Shown here one piece after another: positions 8,264 to 16,375 of a DNA stretch of 64,000 bases. Each line of letters starts with the position of its first letter. Position 1 is the stretch's first letter. This DNA comes from an uncultured Roseburia sp. (GTDB lineage: Bacteria; Bacillota; Clostridia; Lachnospirales; Lachnospiraceae). The notes beneath the pieces were generated by a model that saw only the letters and a list, made by a program, of their open reading frames with translations, made no database searches and had not been told where the DNA came from. The stretch is from the NCBI GenBank assembly GCA_900542495.1, contig UQNW01000004.1, forward strand, positions 62,001 to 126,000. The letters are read 5' to 3'. Both the position numbers and the translations under genes were made by a program.

Positions 8264-9229
8264 CTACTTCATTTCCCGGCGGATTTCTTCCACATAAGGT
8301 TTCCAGTCAAAAACGGCCTCCACAGAGGCAATTCCAACCTCGATCATCTCATCATCCGGTTCCTTTGTTGTCAAACCCTGCAGCCATAATCCCGGCTTAC
8401 TCAAAAGATTCACAACTGCATTATCGCTTCTTCCCGCCAGCCGGATAAATTCATAGGATACACCTGCGATCACCGGGATCAGAAGCAGACGCAAAACCAC
8501 ACGGAGGATTGGAGAATCCACGCGGATAAACATAAAAAACAAAATGCTGACTAACATTACGATCAAAAGAAAACTCGTTCCACAGCGTTTATGGAATCTG
8601 GAACTTTTTCTCACATTTTCCACGGTAAGATCCATGCCATGTTCAATGCAGTTGATACATTTATGTTCTGCACCATGGTACATATAAACACGCCGGATAT
8701 CCTTCATCAAAGAGATCAGCGCCACATATCCGATAAAAATCACCAGACGGATCACTCCCTCTGTCAAAGCGATCAGCCATTGGGACGTGATCACTTTCTG
8801 AAACAGGGTAGATAAATAATATGGAAGCATCATAAATACTGCCACAGCAAGAACGATCGATAATACAACCGTTCCACCCATCATGGCATTTTCCTGCTTC
8901 TTCTCTTTCTGCTCCTGTCTCCTGCGCTCTTCCTCCGTCATTGGCTCTTTTTTCTTCTTATCCTCTTCTTCCTCTTCAAAAAAAGAAGCTGAATAAGTCA
9001 ATGTCTGCATTCCCAGTACAAGCGACTCTATAAAACTGAATACACCTCTTAAAATCGGCATATTTCTTATTTTCTTATTCCTGATGATCCCAGTATATTC
9101 TGAAACCTTCACTTCAATCTCATGGTCAGGCTTTCTCACTGCAACAGCGTACTTTTCCTGATTCTTCATCATCACGCCTTCCATGACAGCCTGTCCGCCA
9201 ATTCCTGAATATCTCATTTTAAAAACCAT
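8264..9229 (-). CDS. DUF1385 polytopic membrane protein
   Basis: A 321-residue member of the DUF1385 family (YqhQ type), recognised by its N-terminus (YSGIGGQAVMEGVMM) and by MYHGAEHKCINCIEHG near residue 185. Around residues 95-115 there is a highly charged stretch rich in Glu and Lys. Several hydrophobic segments (about 118-140, 150-175, 210-250) place it in the membrane. Its biochemical function is unknown; in clostridia it regularly sits between rpmE and prmC/prfA as here. The start could also be ATG 9217; neither has an ideal ribosome binding site. Confidence 0.88.
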   Translation of the reverse strand: MVFKMRYSGIGGQAVMEGVMMKNQEKYAVAVRKPDHEIEVKVSEYTGIIRNKKIRNMPILRGVFSFIESLVLGMQTLTYSASFFEEEEEDKKKKEPMTEEERRRQEQKEKKQENAMMGGTVVLSIVLAVAVFMMLPYYLSTLFQKVITSQWLIALTEGVIRLVIFIGYVALISLMKDIRRVYMYHGAEHKCINCIEHGMDLTVENVRKSSRFHKRCGTSFLLIVMLVSILFFMFIRVDSPILRVVLRLLLIPVIAGVSYEFIRLAGRSDNAVVNLLSKPGLWLQGLTTKEPDDEMIEVGIASVEAVFDWKPYVEEIRREMK

Positions 9230-9256
9230 GTCTTTCTCATAGAGTTTCCATGTTCT

Positions 9257-9288
9257 AAAAAAGGTTGAGATTTAATAACCTCAACCTT
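9257..9288 (-). terminator. Rho-independent terminator of rpmE
   Basis: On the minus strand AAGGTTGAG pairs with CTCAACCTT around a 10-nt loop and is followed by TTTT. It lies just after the rpmE stop codon, so rpmE may be transcribed largely alone, with partial read-through into DUF1385. Confidence 0.85.
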
Positions 9289-9306
9289 ATCTGTAACCAC
9301 TTTTTT

Positions 9307-9510
9307 CTATTTGTTGATACCGTATTTCTTGTTGAACTTATCAATACGACCATCAGCTCTGTTAGCTTTCTGCTGACCTGTGTAGAATGGATGGCATTTA
9401 GAACAGATCTCAACGTGGATGTCTTCCTTTGTTGATCCTGTAACAAATGTATTTCCACAGTTACATGTAACAGTTGCCTGATAATAATCTGGATGGATTC
9501 CTTCTCTCAT
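9307..9510 (-). CDS. rpmE: 50S ribosomal protein L31, zinc-binding type
   Basis: Ribosomal protein L31, 67 residues, of the large subunit. Cysteines in CNCGNTF and CSKCHPF make it the zinc-containing (C+) form; the usual family features REGIHPDY and HPFYTG are present. A GTG codon lies three codons upstream, but GAGGTG is correctly spaced only for ATG 9510. A strong promoter and a ~165-nt leader precede it. No zinc-free paralogue is present in the window. Confidence 0.96.
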   Translation of the reverse strand: MREGIHPDYYQATVTCNCGNTFVTGSTKEDIHVEICSKCHPFYTGQQKANRADGRIDKFNKKYGINK

Positions 9511-9703
9511 GATTTTCACCTCTTCTATTCTTATCGTTGATTTGTTATGCTTGTTCTATATCCTTTATGCCCGTATACCCGATTCGCATATGGCACTTAC
9601 TGCAAGAATATACACGATATAAAAAACTGTCCAGAATCTGCAAAAGATTCTTTATCCCGATAAACAGCTTTTAAAGTATAGCATACGCTTCATGGTAAAT
9701 CAA
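9511..9703 (-). promoter_or_regulatory. rpmE promoter and long leader
   Basis: On the minus strand TTGATT (9703-9698), a 17-bp spacer and TATACT (9680-9675) form a good sigma-A promoter just after rho. The leader of about 155 nt contains AGAATC...GATTCT followed by a T6 run, which resembles a weak attenuator. Leaders of L31 genes in Firmicutes are known to include autoregulatory structures; whether this is one is inference. Confidence 0.65.
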
Positions 9704-9711
9704 GATATTTT

Positions 9712-11133
9712 TTAAATAATTCTATTTTTCTTTACCATTGCGATATATTCTTTATTGTTCTTTGTGCGGGCGAACATATTTAAAATATTCTCCACTGCCT
9801 CATCTGCACGCATGCCATTGTAAGCCTTGCGCATGATCTCCACTGCCTCTAACTCGTCCGGATCAAGCAGCAGGTCTTCTCTTCTCGTTCCTGACTTCAC
9901 AATATCAATGGCAGGGAATACACGTTTTTCGGAAAGCTTGCGGTCGAGTACAAGCTCCATGTTACCGGTTCCCTTGAACTCCTCGAACACAACGTCGTCC
10001 ATCTTGCTTCCGGTATCTACCAGTGCCGTTGCAAGAACGGTAAGGCTTCCGCCCTCTCTCATATTTCTGGCTGCACCAAAGAAACGTTTTGGCATATGAA
10101 GGGCTGCCGGATCAAGACCACCGGATAACGTACGTCCACTTGGTGGAACTGTGAGGTTGTATGCCCTTGCAAGACGTGTGATACTGTCGAGCAGGATCAT
10201 GACATCTTTGTGATGCTCCACGAGACGTTTTGCACGCTCGATGACCATCTCGGATACTCTCTTATGATGTTCCGGCAATTCGTCAAATGTAGAATAAATA
10301 ACTTCTACATTATCGCCTTCGATTGCTTCCTTAATATCGGTAACTTCCTCCGGTCTTTCATCGATCAGTAAAATGATCAGATGCATGTCCGGATTGGATG
10401 CCGTAACTGATTTTGCAATCTCTTTTAACAGAGTTGTCTTACCTGCTTTTGGCTGGGAAACGATCATACCACGCTGTCCTTTACCAATTGGCGAGATCAG
10501 ATCCACGATTCTCATCGCAACACTGCTGCCCGGTCTCTCCAAACGGATTCTCTGATTTGGGAAAATCGGTGTAAGATCTTCAAAATTCTTTCTCTGCTGG
10601 ATCACGCTTGGATGATAACCGTTGATCGTTGTAATATATAATAATGCAGAGAACTTCTCCTGCTGTGTTTTGATTCTTGTGTTACCACAGATAATATCAC
10701 CTGTTTTCAGATTGAACTTACGGATCTGGGATGGAGACACATAAACGTCATTCTCCCCCGGCAGATAATTGTCGGAACGGATAAATCCGAATCCATCCTG
10801 CATAACCTCAAGAATTCCATTCACAGTGATTCCGCTGTCAAGATTCTTGATCGTATCATCCTGGCTTGCTTCCTCACGCTCTCCCTCTTTTGATCCCTCT
10901 TTGGCTGATTCTGCTGAATCTGCTCTTTTTCTCTCCGGTTTCTCGGAAGGAGCTGACTGTTCCTGTTTTTTCTCCGATTCTTTTGCCGCTTTTTCTTTTT
11001 CCTTCTTCGCATCCTCTGCAAGCATTGCTTCTACAAGATCGGCTTTCTTCATTGTGGAAGTGTTTTTAATTCCTCTTGATTTTGCTAAATCACGCAAAAC
11101 CGTTGCTGATAAGCTTTCATATTTTTCTCTCAT
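9712..11133 (-). CDS. rho: Transcription termination factor Rho
   Basis: Hexameric RNA helicase that ends transcription of untranslated RNA. The 473-residue protein has a Rho N-terminal helical domain (1-40), then a ~55-residue Lys/Glu/Ser-rich low-complexity insert (~36-92) often present in clostridial Rho, a cold-shock-like RNA-binding domain (~100-170), and the ATPase core with Walker A (GQRGMIVSQPKAGKTTLL) and DERPEEVTDI. On the minus strand TATAAT at 11216-11211, without a clear -35, is the likely promoter region, back to back with the malic enzyme promoter. Confidence 0.96.
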   Translation of the reverse strand: MREKYESLSATVLRDLAKSRGIKNTSTMKKADLVEAMLAEDAKKEKEKAAKESEKKQEQSAPSEKPERKRADSAESAKEGSKEGEREEASQDDTIKNLDSGITVNGILEVMQDGFGFIRSDNYLPGENDVYVSPSQIRKFNLKTGDIICGNTRIKTQQEKFSALLYITTINGYHPSVIQQRKNFEDLTPIFPNQRIRLERPGSSVAMRIVDLISPIGKGQRGMIVSQPKAGKTTLLKEIAKSVTASNPDMHLIILLIDERPEEVTDIKEAIEGDNVEVIYSTFDELPEHHKRVSEMVIERAKRLVEHHKDVMILLDSITRLARAYNLTVPPSGRTLSGGLDPAALHMPKRFFGAARNMREGGSLTVLATALVDTGSKMDDVVFEEFKGTGNMELVLDRKLSEKRVFPAIDIVKSGTRREDLLLDPDELEAVEIMRKAYNGMRADEAVENILNMFARTKNNKEYIAMVKKNRII

Positions 11134-11251
11134 TCAATGACTCCTTAATCATAATTGTATCATTTGGGAACAACGTCTGAATCGACTAAATGAATCTATA
11201 ACTGCGATTTATTATACAACACTTTTTACGAAATAGGAAGTCCTAATTTTC

Positions 11252-11280
11252 TTGATTAATAAAAAAGGAAATGTTATCAT
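11252..11280 (+). promoter_or_regulatory. Promoter of the malic enzyme operon
   Basis: TTGATT (11252-11257), a 17-bp spacer and TATCAT (11275-11280) lie about 50 bases before the malic enzyme start. The divergent rho promoter is about 35-65 bp away, so the two units share one intergenic region. Confidence 0.65.
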
Positions 11281-11331
11281 TACTTTCAGAGCTTTAAAAC
11301 GAATATTTACATAAAGGAGACAGTTCATATC

Positions 11332-12486
11332 ATGGATTTAAAAGAAAAAGCATTAGCCATGCATAAAGAGTGGAATGGCAAATTAGAAACGATCGCAAAA
11401 TCAAAGGTCAACTCCAGAGAGGACCTTGCAATTGCATACACACCGGGCGTTGCCGAACCATGTAAAGTCATTGCAGAAGATAAAGAAGCAGCCTACACTT
11501 ATACCATGAAGGCAAACACTGTTGCCGTCATTTCCGACGGAAGTGCTGTCTTAGGACTTGGCAATATCGGGCCATATGCCGCTATGCCTGTTATGGAAGG
11601 AAAATGTGTTCTTTTCAAAGAATTCGGCGATGTGAATGCTGTTCCGATCTGTTTAGACACACAGGACACCGAAGAGATCATTGCAACCATCAAAAATATT
11701 GCTCCTGCATTCGGCGGAATCAATCTTGAGGACATCTCCGCTCCGCGCTGTTTTGAGATTGAGGAACGTTTAAAGGCAATGCTCGATATCCCGGTATTCC
11801 ATGATGACCAGCATGGCACTGCAATCGTTGTCCTTGCCGGAATCATCAACGGTCTGCGTGTCACTGGCAAGAAAACAGAAGACTGTAAAGTCGTTGTCAA
11901 CGGCGCCGGTTCTGCGGGCGTTGCCATCACCAAACTGCTCCTCACTTACGGTTTCAAACATGTGACTATGTGCGACCGCGAGGGTATCATCGGAAAAGAT
12001 TATCCAAACTTAAACTGGATGCAGAAAAAAATGACCGAGGTAACGAATTTGGAAAATGCTACCGGAACACTCGCCGATGCATTAAAGGGCGCTGATATTT
12101 TTGTCGGTGTTTCCGCTCCTAATATCGTAACACCTGAAATGGTTGCTTCCATGAATCATGATTCCATTCTTTTTGCAATGGCAAATCCGGTACCTGAAAT
12201 TATGCCGGATGTCGCAAAAGCTGCCGGTGCAAGAGTGGTCGGAACCGGACGAAGCGACTTCCCGAACCAGGTCAACAATGTGATCGCATTCCCTGGAATC
12301 TTCAAAGGTGCCCTGGAGGGACGTGCCACACAGATCACAGAGGAAATGAAACTTGCAGCCGCCGAAGCTCTGGCTCATCTTGTTTCCGATGAAGAATTAA
12401 ACGATGAATTTATTATGCCGGAAGCTTTTGACCCTCGTGTTGCCGAAGTCGTAAGTCAGGCTGTAAAGTCCCATATCGTAAAATAA
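11332..12486 (+). CDS. NAD(P)-dependent malic enzyme
   Basis: Oxidative decarboxylation of malate to pyruvate. The 384-residue protein is the short bacterial form without a phosphotransacetylase-like tail. Visible features are AIAYTPGVAEPC (substrate tyrosine, ~32-43), NTVAVISDGSAVLGLGNIG (~62-80) with the metal and catalytic region, FHDDQHGTA (~160) and a Rossmann motif VVVNGAGSAGVAIT (~188). AAGGAGA is well placed before ATG 11332. The next gene starts one base after its stop. Which nucleotide it prefers cannot be told from sequence. Confidence 0.95.
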   Translation: MDLKEKALAMHKEWNGKLETIAKSKVNSREDLAIAYTPGVAEPCKVIAEDKEAAYTYTMKANTVAVISDGSAVLGLGNIGPYAAMPVMEGKCVLFKEFGDVNAVPICLDTQDTEEIIATIKNIAPAFGGINLEDISAPRCFEIEERLKAMLDIPVFHDDQHGTAIVVLAGIINGLRVTGKKTEDCKVVVNGAGSAGVAITKLLLTYGFKHVTMCDREGIIGKDYPNLNWMQKKMTEVTNLENATGTLADALKGADIFVGVSAPNIVTPEMVASMNHDSILFAMANPVPEIMPDVAKAAGARVVGTGRSDFPNQVNNVIAFPGIFKGALEGRATQITEEMKLAAAEALAHLVSDEELNDEFIMPEAFDPRVAEVVSQAVKSHIVK

Positions 12487-12487
12487 A

Positions 12488-13420
12488 ATGGAACTTTTAA
12501 ACCGCTGGGGTGATAAACCCTATTATTCCCTGGACTATTATTTAAAGCAGACGTTTGGTGAAAAAATCTACCGCCTGTCCTTAAATGGCGGCATGACCTG
12601 TCCGAACCGCGACGGAACGTTAGATTCACGTGGCTGTATTTTTTGCAGTGCCGGAGGCAGTGGCGATTTTGCCACTGCCCCTGCTTTGTCTGTTACCGAA
12701 CAGATTACACAGGCAAAGGAACGTATCCGTGGAAAAAGTAACTGCAAAAAATTCATTGCATACTTTCAGGCGTATACGAACACGTATGCTCCCGTTTCCT
12801 ATTTGAGAGAACTTTTTTCAGAGGCGATCTGTCATCCGGACATTGTCGCGCTCTCCATTGGAACGCGCTGTGACTGTCTGCCGGAGGATGTTCTGGATCT
12901 GTTGACCGAATTCAATAAGCTTAAGCCCGTCTGGGTTGAACTTGGATTGCAGTCCATTCACGACACTACTTTGCAGCAGATTCGAAGCGGTTTTACTTAT
13001 GAACAGTATTTATCTGCTGTAGACGCGCTTAAAGAACGCAATCTTACTGTGATCACACATCTGATTCTCGGTCTGCCCGGTGAGACGGAAGAAATGATGC
13101 TTGCATCGGTAGACGCTGTTGCACATCTTCCGGTTGACGGTGTGAAATTACAGCTTCTCCATGTGTTGAAGCATACCGATCTGGCACTTCTTTACGAAAC
13201 CAATCCTTTTTCGGTATTTTCACTGGAAGAATACTGTGATTTTGTCGTGACCTGTATCGAACATCTCCCACCGGAAATGGTCGTGCACCGCATCACGGGA
13301 GACGGTCCGCGCTCCCTTTTGATTGCGCCACTGTGGAGCACCGATAAAAAACGCGTTTTAAATACGATACACAAACGCTTCCGGGAGCGTGATACGTGGC
13401 AGGGAAAGCTATATCAATAA
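12488..13420 (+). CDS. Radical SAM protein, TIGR01212/YhcC family
   Basis: A 310-residue radical SAM enzyme. The iron-sulfur motif is CPNRDGTLDSRGCIFC near residues 38-53, as in the TIGR01212 (E. coli YhcC) family, and an Elp3-like core follows (QAYTNTYAP, HLILGLPGET). The reaction is not established for this family; RNA modification has been proposed from fold. The ATG is one base after the malic enzyme stop and no ribosome binding site is evident, so translation is probably coupled. Its length matches the family. Confidence 0.88.
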   Translation: MELLNRWGDKPYYSLDYYLKQTFGEKIYRLSLNGGMTCPNRDGTLDSRGCIFCSAGGSGDFATAPALSVTEQITQAKERIRGKSNCKKFIAYFQAYTNTYAPVSYLRELFSEAICHPDIVALSIGTRCDCLPEDVLDLLTEFNKLKPVWVELGLQSIHDTTLQQIRSGFTYEQYLSAVDALKERNLTVITHLILGLPGETEEMMLASVDAVAHLPVDGVKLQLLHVLKHTDLALLYETNPFSVFSLEEYCDFVVTCIEHLPPEMVVHRITGDGPRSLLIAPLWSTDKKRVLNTIHKRFRERDTWQGKLYQ

Positions 13421-13458
13421 CGTCTAATACCCACATGAAAGAAAGAGGTGTATACTAC

Positions 13459-13974
13459 ATGGCTGAACCTTTTACAATATATAAGTTGACAATTTTAAAC
13501 ATGTTGGATAAAGTCGATTTTCCATTGACCAATACACAGATTTCGAACTTTTTCTTGGAGCAGGATTATACCGATTATTTCCGTGTACAGCAGGTCATAA
13601 GTGATCTTGATGACGCAAACTTGATTCATGCAGAATCCACACACAGCAACACCCAGTACACGATCACTGCTGCCGGAAAAGAAACACTGGAATTTTTCAA
13701 AGACAAAATTTCCGATGCGATTGAACACGACACAATGGCATTTCTCGAAAAGAATCAGCTGCAGCTAAAGAACGACAATTCCATTCTGGCAGATTATTAC
13801 AAGACTCCAAATCAGGATTACGCTGTGCGCTGTCAGTACCGCGAACACAACACAAACCTGATTGACCTGACTTTGAGTGTCAAAAACAGAGCGCAGGCAG
13901 AGGCAATCTGCAACAACTGGAAGAATTTAAATGAAGATGTCTATGCTTATTTAATGGATATTCTTCTGAAGTAA
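13459..13974 (+). CDS. DUF4364 family protein, winged-helix-like
   Basis: A 171-residue protein of the clostridial DUF4364 family. The N-terminal ~80 residues (FTIYKLTILNMLDKVDFPLT, then QQVISDLDDANLI and a GKETL turn) have the pattern of a winged helix-turn-helix, so DNA binding is possible. The C-terminal half is a mixed domain ending in AYLMDILLK. The frame is open back to 13396 across the end of the previous gene, but AGAGGTG eight bases before ATG 13459 decides the start. Role unknown; it is carried in the malic enzyme transcript. Confidence 0.82.
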   Translation: MAEPFTIYKLTILNMLDKVDFPLTNTQISNFFLEQDYTDYFRVQQVISDLDDANLIHAESTHSNTQYTITAAGKETLEFFKDKISDAIEHDTMAFLEKNQLQLKNDNSILADYYKTPNQDYAVRCQYREHNTNLIDLTLSVKNRAQAEAICNNWKNLNEDVYAYLMDILLK

Positions 13975-14058
13975 TATCCAATGATGAAACATGATTTTAT
14001 ATCACAGATTATTTTGGGATATTACAACGATTTATTTTTATAAAAGAGGATTACAATC

Positions 14059-14673
14059 ATGGCAAAACAAAACTGGAAACCGGGAAATATGCTCTATCCG
14101 CTCCCGGCGGTCATGGTGAGCTGCCAGAGTTCCGCCGAAAAAGATGCATTGTGCACCAGACCTGAGTTGGAAGGAAAACCGAATATTATCACCGTTGCAT
14201 GGGCTGGAACCGTCTGCACGAATCCGCCAATGGTTTCGATCTCCGTCCGCCCGGAACGCTACTCCTATCATCTGATTGAGGAATCCGGTGAATTTGTGAT
14301 TAATTTAACAACCGAAAAGCTGGTGAAAGCAACCGATTACTGCGGTGTCCGCTCTGGCCGTGACGTTGACAAATTCAAAGAAATGCACTTAACTCCACTT
14401 CCGTCCCAGCACATCCACGCACCCGGCATTGCAGAAAGCCCGGTAAATATCGAATGTAAGGTCCGCGAGATCAAGCCACTCGGAAGCCATTCCATGATCC
14501 TTGCTGATGTTGTGGGCGTTACCATTGATGACACCCTGCTCGATGAAAAAGGTAAATTCGAATTAAACCAGAGTGGTCTTGTCACTTACTCCCACGGAGA
14601 ATATTTTCTTCTTGGGAAAAAACTTGGCACTTTTGGATACAGTGTAAAAAAAGAGAAAAAGCGAAGTCGTTAG
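14059..14673 (+). CDS. Flavin reductase family protein
   Basis: FMN-binding split-barrel protein of 204 residues in the flavin reductase/DIM6-NTAB family. The pattern PAVMVSCQS...NIITVAWAGTVCTNPPMVSISVRPERYSY near the N-terminus and EFVINLTTEKL following it are typical. It probably binds FMN and passes electrons from NAD(P)H or a partner; clostridial members of this group are often uncharacterised. It is the last gene of the plus-strand block, and its terminator stem overlaps its stop codon. Confidence 0.88.
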   Translation: MAKQNWKPGNMLYPLPAVMVSCQSSAEKDALCTRPELEGKPNIITVAWAGTVCTNPPMVSISVRPERYSYHLIEESGEFVINLTTEKLVKATDYCGVRSGRDVDKFKEMHLTPLPSQHIHAPGIAESPVNIECKVREIKPLGSHSMILADVVGVTIDDTLLDEKGKFELNQSGLVTYSHGEYFLLGKKLGTFGYSVKKEKKRSR

Positions 14674-14690
14674 ACTTTGGCTTTTTCTCT
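14651..14690 (+). terminator. Terminator overlapping the flavin reductase stop codon
   Basis: AGAGAAAAAGCGAAGTC pairs with GACTTTGGCTTTTTCTCT (one bulge) around a 4-nt loop. The stop TAG at 14671-14673 lies in the loop and right arm. The A/T-rich outer stem makes it a possible bidirectional terminator towards the convergent lipoprotein gene. Confidence 0.8.
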
Positions 14691-14722
14691 AAGATCGTTT
14701 TCTTCACTTATTCTTTACAATT

Positions 14723-15058
14723 TCATTTTTCCTGAGTACCTTCTAAATCATTTTCTTTGTATATTGCATAAACAATGTCTATGATCACCCCTTCATCCGT
14801 TTGTTCCATTTCATTATAAACCACCTGAATATGCTCACCAACTGCCAGCTCTGGGACTCCATTCGCTGATACCACTTCTTTTGGAACTAATATATTATCA
14901 CTGGTCTCCCTAATTGGTTCCGAATCATCCGGACTTACAATAAAATAATTATCTGTTATTTTCAAAATTGTCCCTGTAAAATAATTTTGTGACTTTTCAT
15001 TGCATCCACCAACCAGCAATAAAACAATAGCAAATAACATACATAATTTTTTCTTCAT
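14723..15058 (-). CDS. Small lipoprotein of unknown function
   Basis: A 111-residue secreted lipoprotein. It has a Lys-rich start, a hydrophobic segment and a lipobox LVGGC with the lipidated cysteine at residue 19. The mature part (TGTILKITDNYFIVSPDDSE, then VGEHIQVVYN) has the look of a small beta-barrel domain like those in DUF3221-type lipoproteins, but I cannot assign a family. The gene is more AT-rich than its neighbours and lies in an islet with a membrane protein and a toxin-antitoxin pair, which suggests accessory DNA. Confidence 0.75.
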   Translation of the reverse strand: MKKKLCMLFAIVLLLVGGCNEKSQNYFTGTILKITDNYFIVSPDDSEPIRETSDNILVPKEVVSANGVPELAVGEHIQVVYNEMEQTDEGVIIDIVYAIYKENDLEGTQEK

Positions 15059-15145
15059 AAACTATCTCCAGTCCAATTGAGGCATACCTATATTTACCAC
15101 TCCTGCATAAACGTTTATCAAATCAAAACATATATTATCAATTCT

Positions 15146-15436
15146 TTATTCTGCCTTCTCGCATTTAAATCCCATTATACTGCTCACAATAAAAAATACG
15201 ATATTGCAAATGTTCAAAATAAACGTAATAGCACTGCCACTTAAATTATTTTCATCCACATAACAGCCTTCCGTCCAGACAATAAGATTTGATAATACAA
15301 CAATACCAAGATTATTAACAAAATACATTATTTTATTAATAGGTTTCTGTTTTTTCATTGCAAAACCTACTGCAATAAGATTGCAAACAGATATTACCAG
15401 GCAAATACATTCTGCTGCTTCTAAGTATTTAACCAT
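15146..15436 (-). CDS. Small membrane protein with three transmembrane segments
   Basis: A 96-residue hydrophobic protein with segments at roughly 6-27, 35-57 and 68-92 and a charged C-terminus (MGFKCEKAE). I do not recognise the family. The frame also opens with GTG at 15451, but that GTG lies within the G-rich ribosome binding site, so ATG 15436 is preferred. AT-rich, and adjacent to the lipoprotein gene on the same strand, so the two may be co-transcribed. Function unknown. Confidence 0.6.
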   Translation of the reverse strand: MVKYLEAAECICLVISVCNLIAVGFAMKKQKPINKIMYFVNNLGIVVLSNLIVWTEGCYVDENNLSGSAITFILNICNIVFFIVSSIMGFKCEKAE

Positions 15437-15569
15437 TTCTAAATCCCCCACTTTCCGAAATCATTCAAATACCATCTTTGTATTTTCTTTTCAATAGATT
15501 TATTCTAACATAAGTATTTTTCCAATGCAACTCCCCTACTTAGTGCAAAGTAATTTTAAAGAATTTTGC

Positions 15570-15598
15570 TTGATATTTTCTTTAAATATGCATATACT
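15570..15598 (+). promoter_or_regulatory. Promoter of the toxin-antitoxin pair
   Basis: TTGATA (15570-15575), a 17-bp spacer and TATACT (15593-15598) lie about 70 bases before the antitoxin start. The palindrome ATATGCATAT overlaps the -10, a natural position for antitoxin binding and autoregulation, which is inference. Confidence 0.72.
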
Positions 15599-15665
15599 AT
15601 AAATATAAAAGTTAATTTGCAAGACGAGATTCCAATTTGTAAATAAGTAGAAAGGAGTGTTGTAT

Positions 15666-15932
15666 ATGGCACAAGCAGTTAATGTTAATTTTAAATTGGA
15701 TGCAGATGTTAAAAAAAGTATGGAGCAAGTATGTTCTGAACTAGGTCTTTCCATGAGTGCAGCATTTACTATATTTGCAAAAAAGGTAGGCAGAGAAAAA
15801 CGTATTCCTTTTGAGGTATCGGTAGATCCATTTTATTCCGAGAGCAATATCCGTTATCTAGAAAATATTGTACACGACATAAAAAACGGTAAAGCCAACT
15901 TTGCAGAGCATGAATTGATAGAGGTAGAATAA
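15666..15932 (+). CDS. RelB/DinJ family antitoxin
   Basis: An 88-residue ribbon-helix-helix antitoxin of the RelB/DinJ family. The N-terminus NVNFKLDADVKKSMEQVCSE gives the DNA-binding strand and first helix; GLSMSAAFTIFAKKV and IPFEV are family hallmarks. The C-terminal half (YSESNIRYLENIVHDIKNGK) should wrap the toxin. A GTG three codons earlier overlaps the ribosome binding site AAAGGAG, so ATG 15666 is used. Its stop overlaps the toxin start by one base. DinJ-type antitoxins are classically paired with YafQ/RelE toxins, whereas this one is paired with YoeB. Confidence 0.92.
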   Translation: MAQAVNVNFKLDADVKKSMEQVCSELGLSMSAAFTIFAKKVGREKRIPFEVSVDPFYSESNIRYLENIVHDIKNGKANFAEHELIEVE

Positions 15933-16192
15933 TGCGATTGTTATGGGAAGATAGAGCATGGAGCGATTATTTGTACTGGCAAACACAGGATAAGAAAACT
16001 CTAAAAAGAATTAATGGACTTATCAAAGATATCCAGCGAAATTCCTTTGAAGGCATTGGGAAGCCTGAACCTCTAAAGGAAAATTTAAGTGGTCTATGGA
16101 GCAGACGAATCGATGATACAAACAGAATTGTTTACTACGAAAAAGACGATATCATCTATATTGTTTCATGCAAAGGTCATTATGATGATTGA
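15932..16192 (+). CDS. yoeB: YoeB family mRNA interferase toxin
   Basis: An 86-residue Txe/YoeB toxin, which cleaves mRNA in the ribosomal A site. It aligns with E. coli YoeB without gaps over most of its length, and the key residues E46, R65, H83 and Y84 fall at the same numbers. LIKDIQRNSFEGIGKPEPLK and NLSGLWSRRI are typical. The ATG overlaps the antitoxin stop (TAATG), so the two are translationally coupled. All catalytic residues are intact, so it should be active. Followed by a bidirectional terminator. Confidence 0.95.
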   Translation: MRLLWEDRAWSDYLYWQTQDKKTLKRINGLIKDIQRNSFEGIGKPEPLKENLSGLWSRRIDDTNRIVYYEKDDIIYIVSCKGHYDD

Positions 16193-16227
16193 ACAAATCA
16201 GGACTCTAAACATATAAAGCATCTCAT

Positions 16228-16293
16228 AAAAAAGAACTGCTCTATTTTCAGAATTATAAAAAATCCAATTCTGAAAACAAACAGTTCTTTTTT
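16228..16293. terminator. Bidirectional terminator between yoeB and gltD
   Basis: AAAAAAGAACTG (16228-16239) pairs with CAGTTCTTTTTT (16282-16293), and inside it TTTTCAGAATT pairs with AATTCTGAAAA. The A run on one side and T run on the other allow termination of both the toxin operon and the convergent gltBD operon. Confidence 0.9.
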
Positions 16294-16375
16294 ATTTTTA
16301 TAAAATTGTTATCCTATGTAATTTACATAATTTTCTTAAAAAGTAAAGCAATTATATACAAATACTAATTTAATC

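Noticed and set aside
9255..9458. Minus-strand 67-codon frame overlapping rpmE
   Set aside because: It is a frame-shifted shadow of rpmE covering its terminator.
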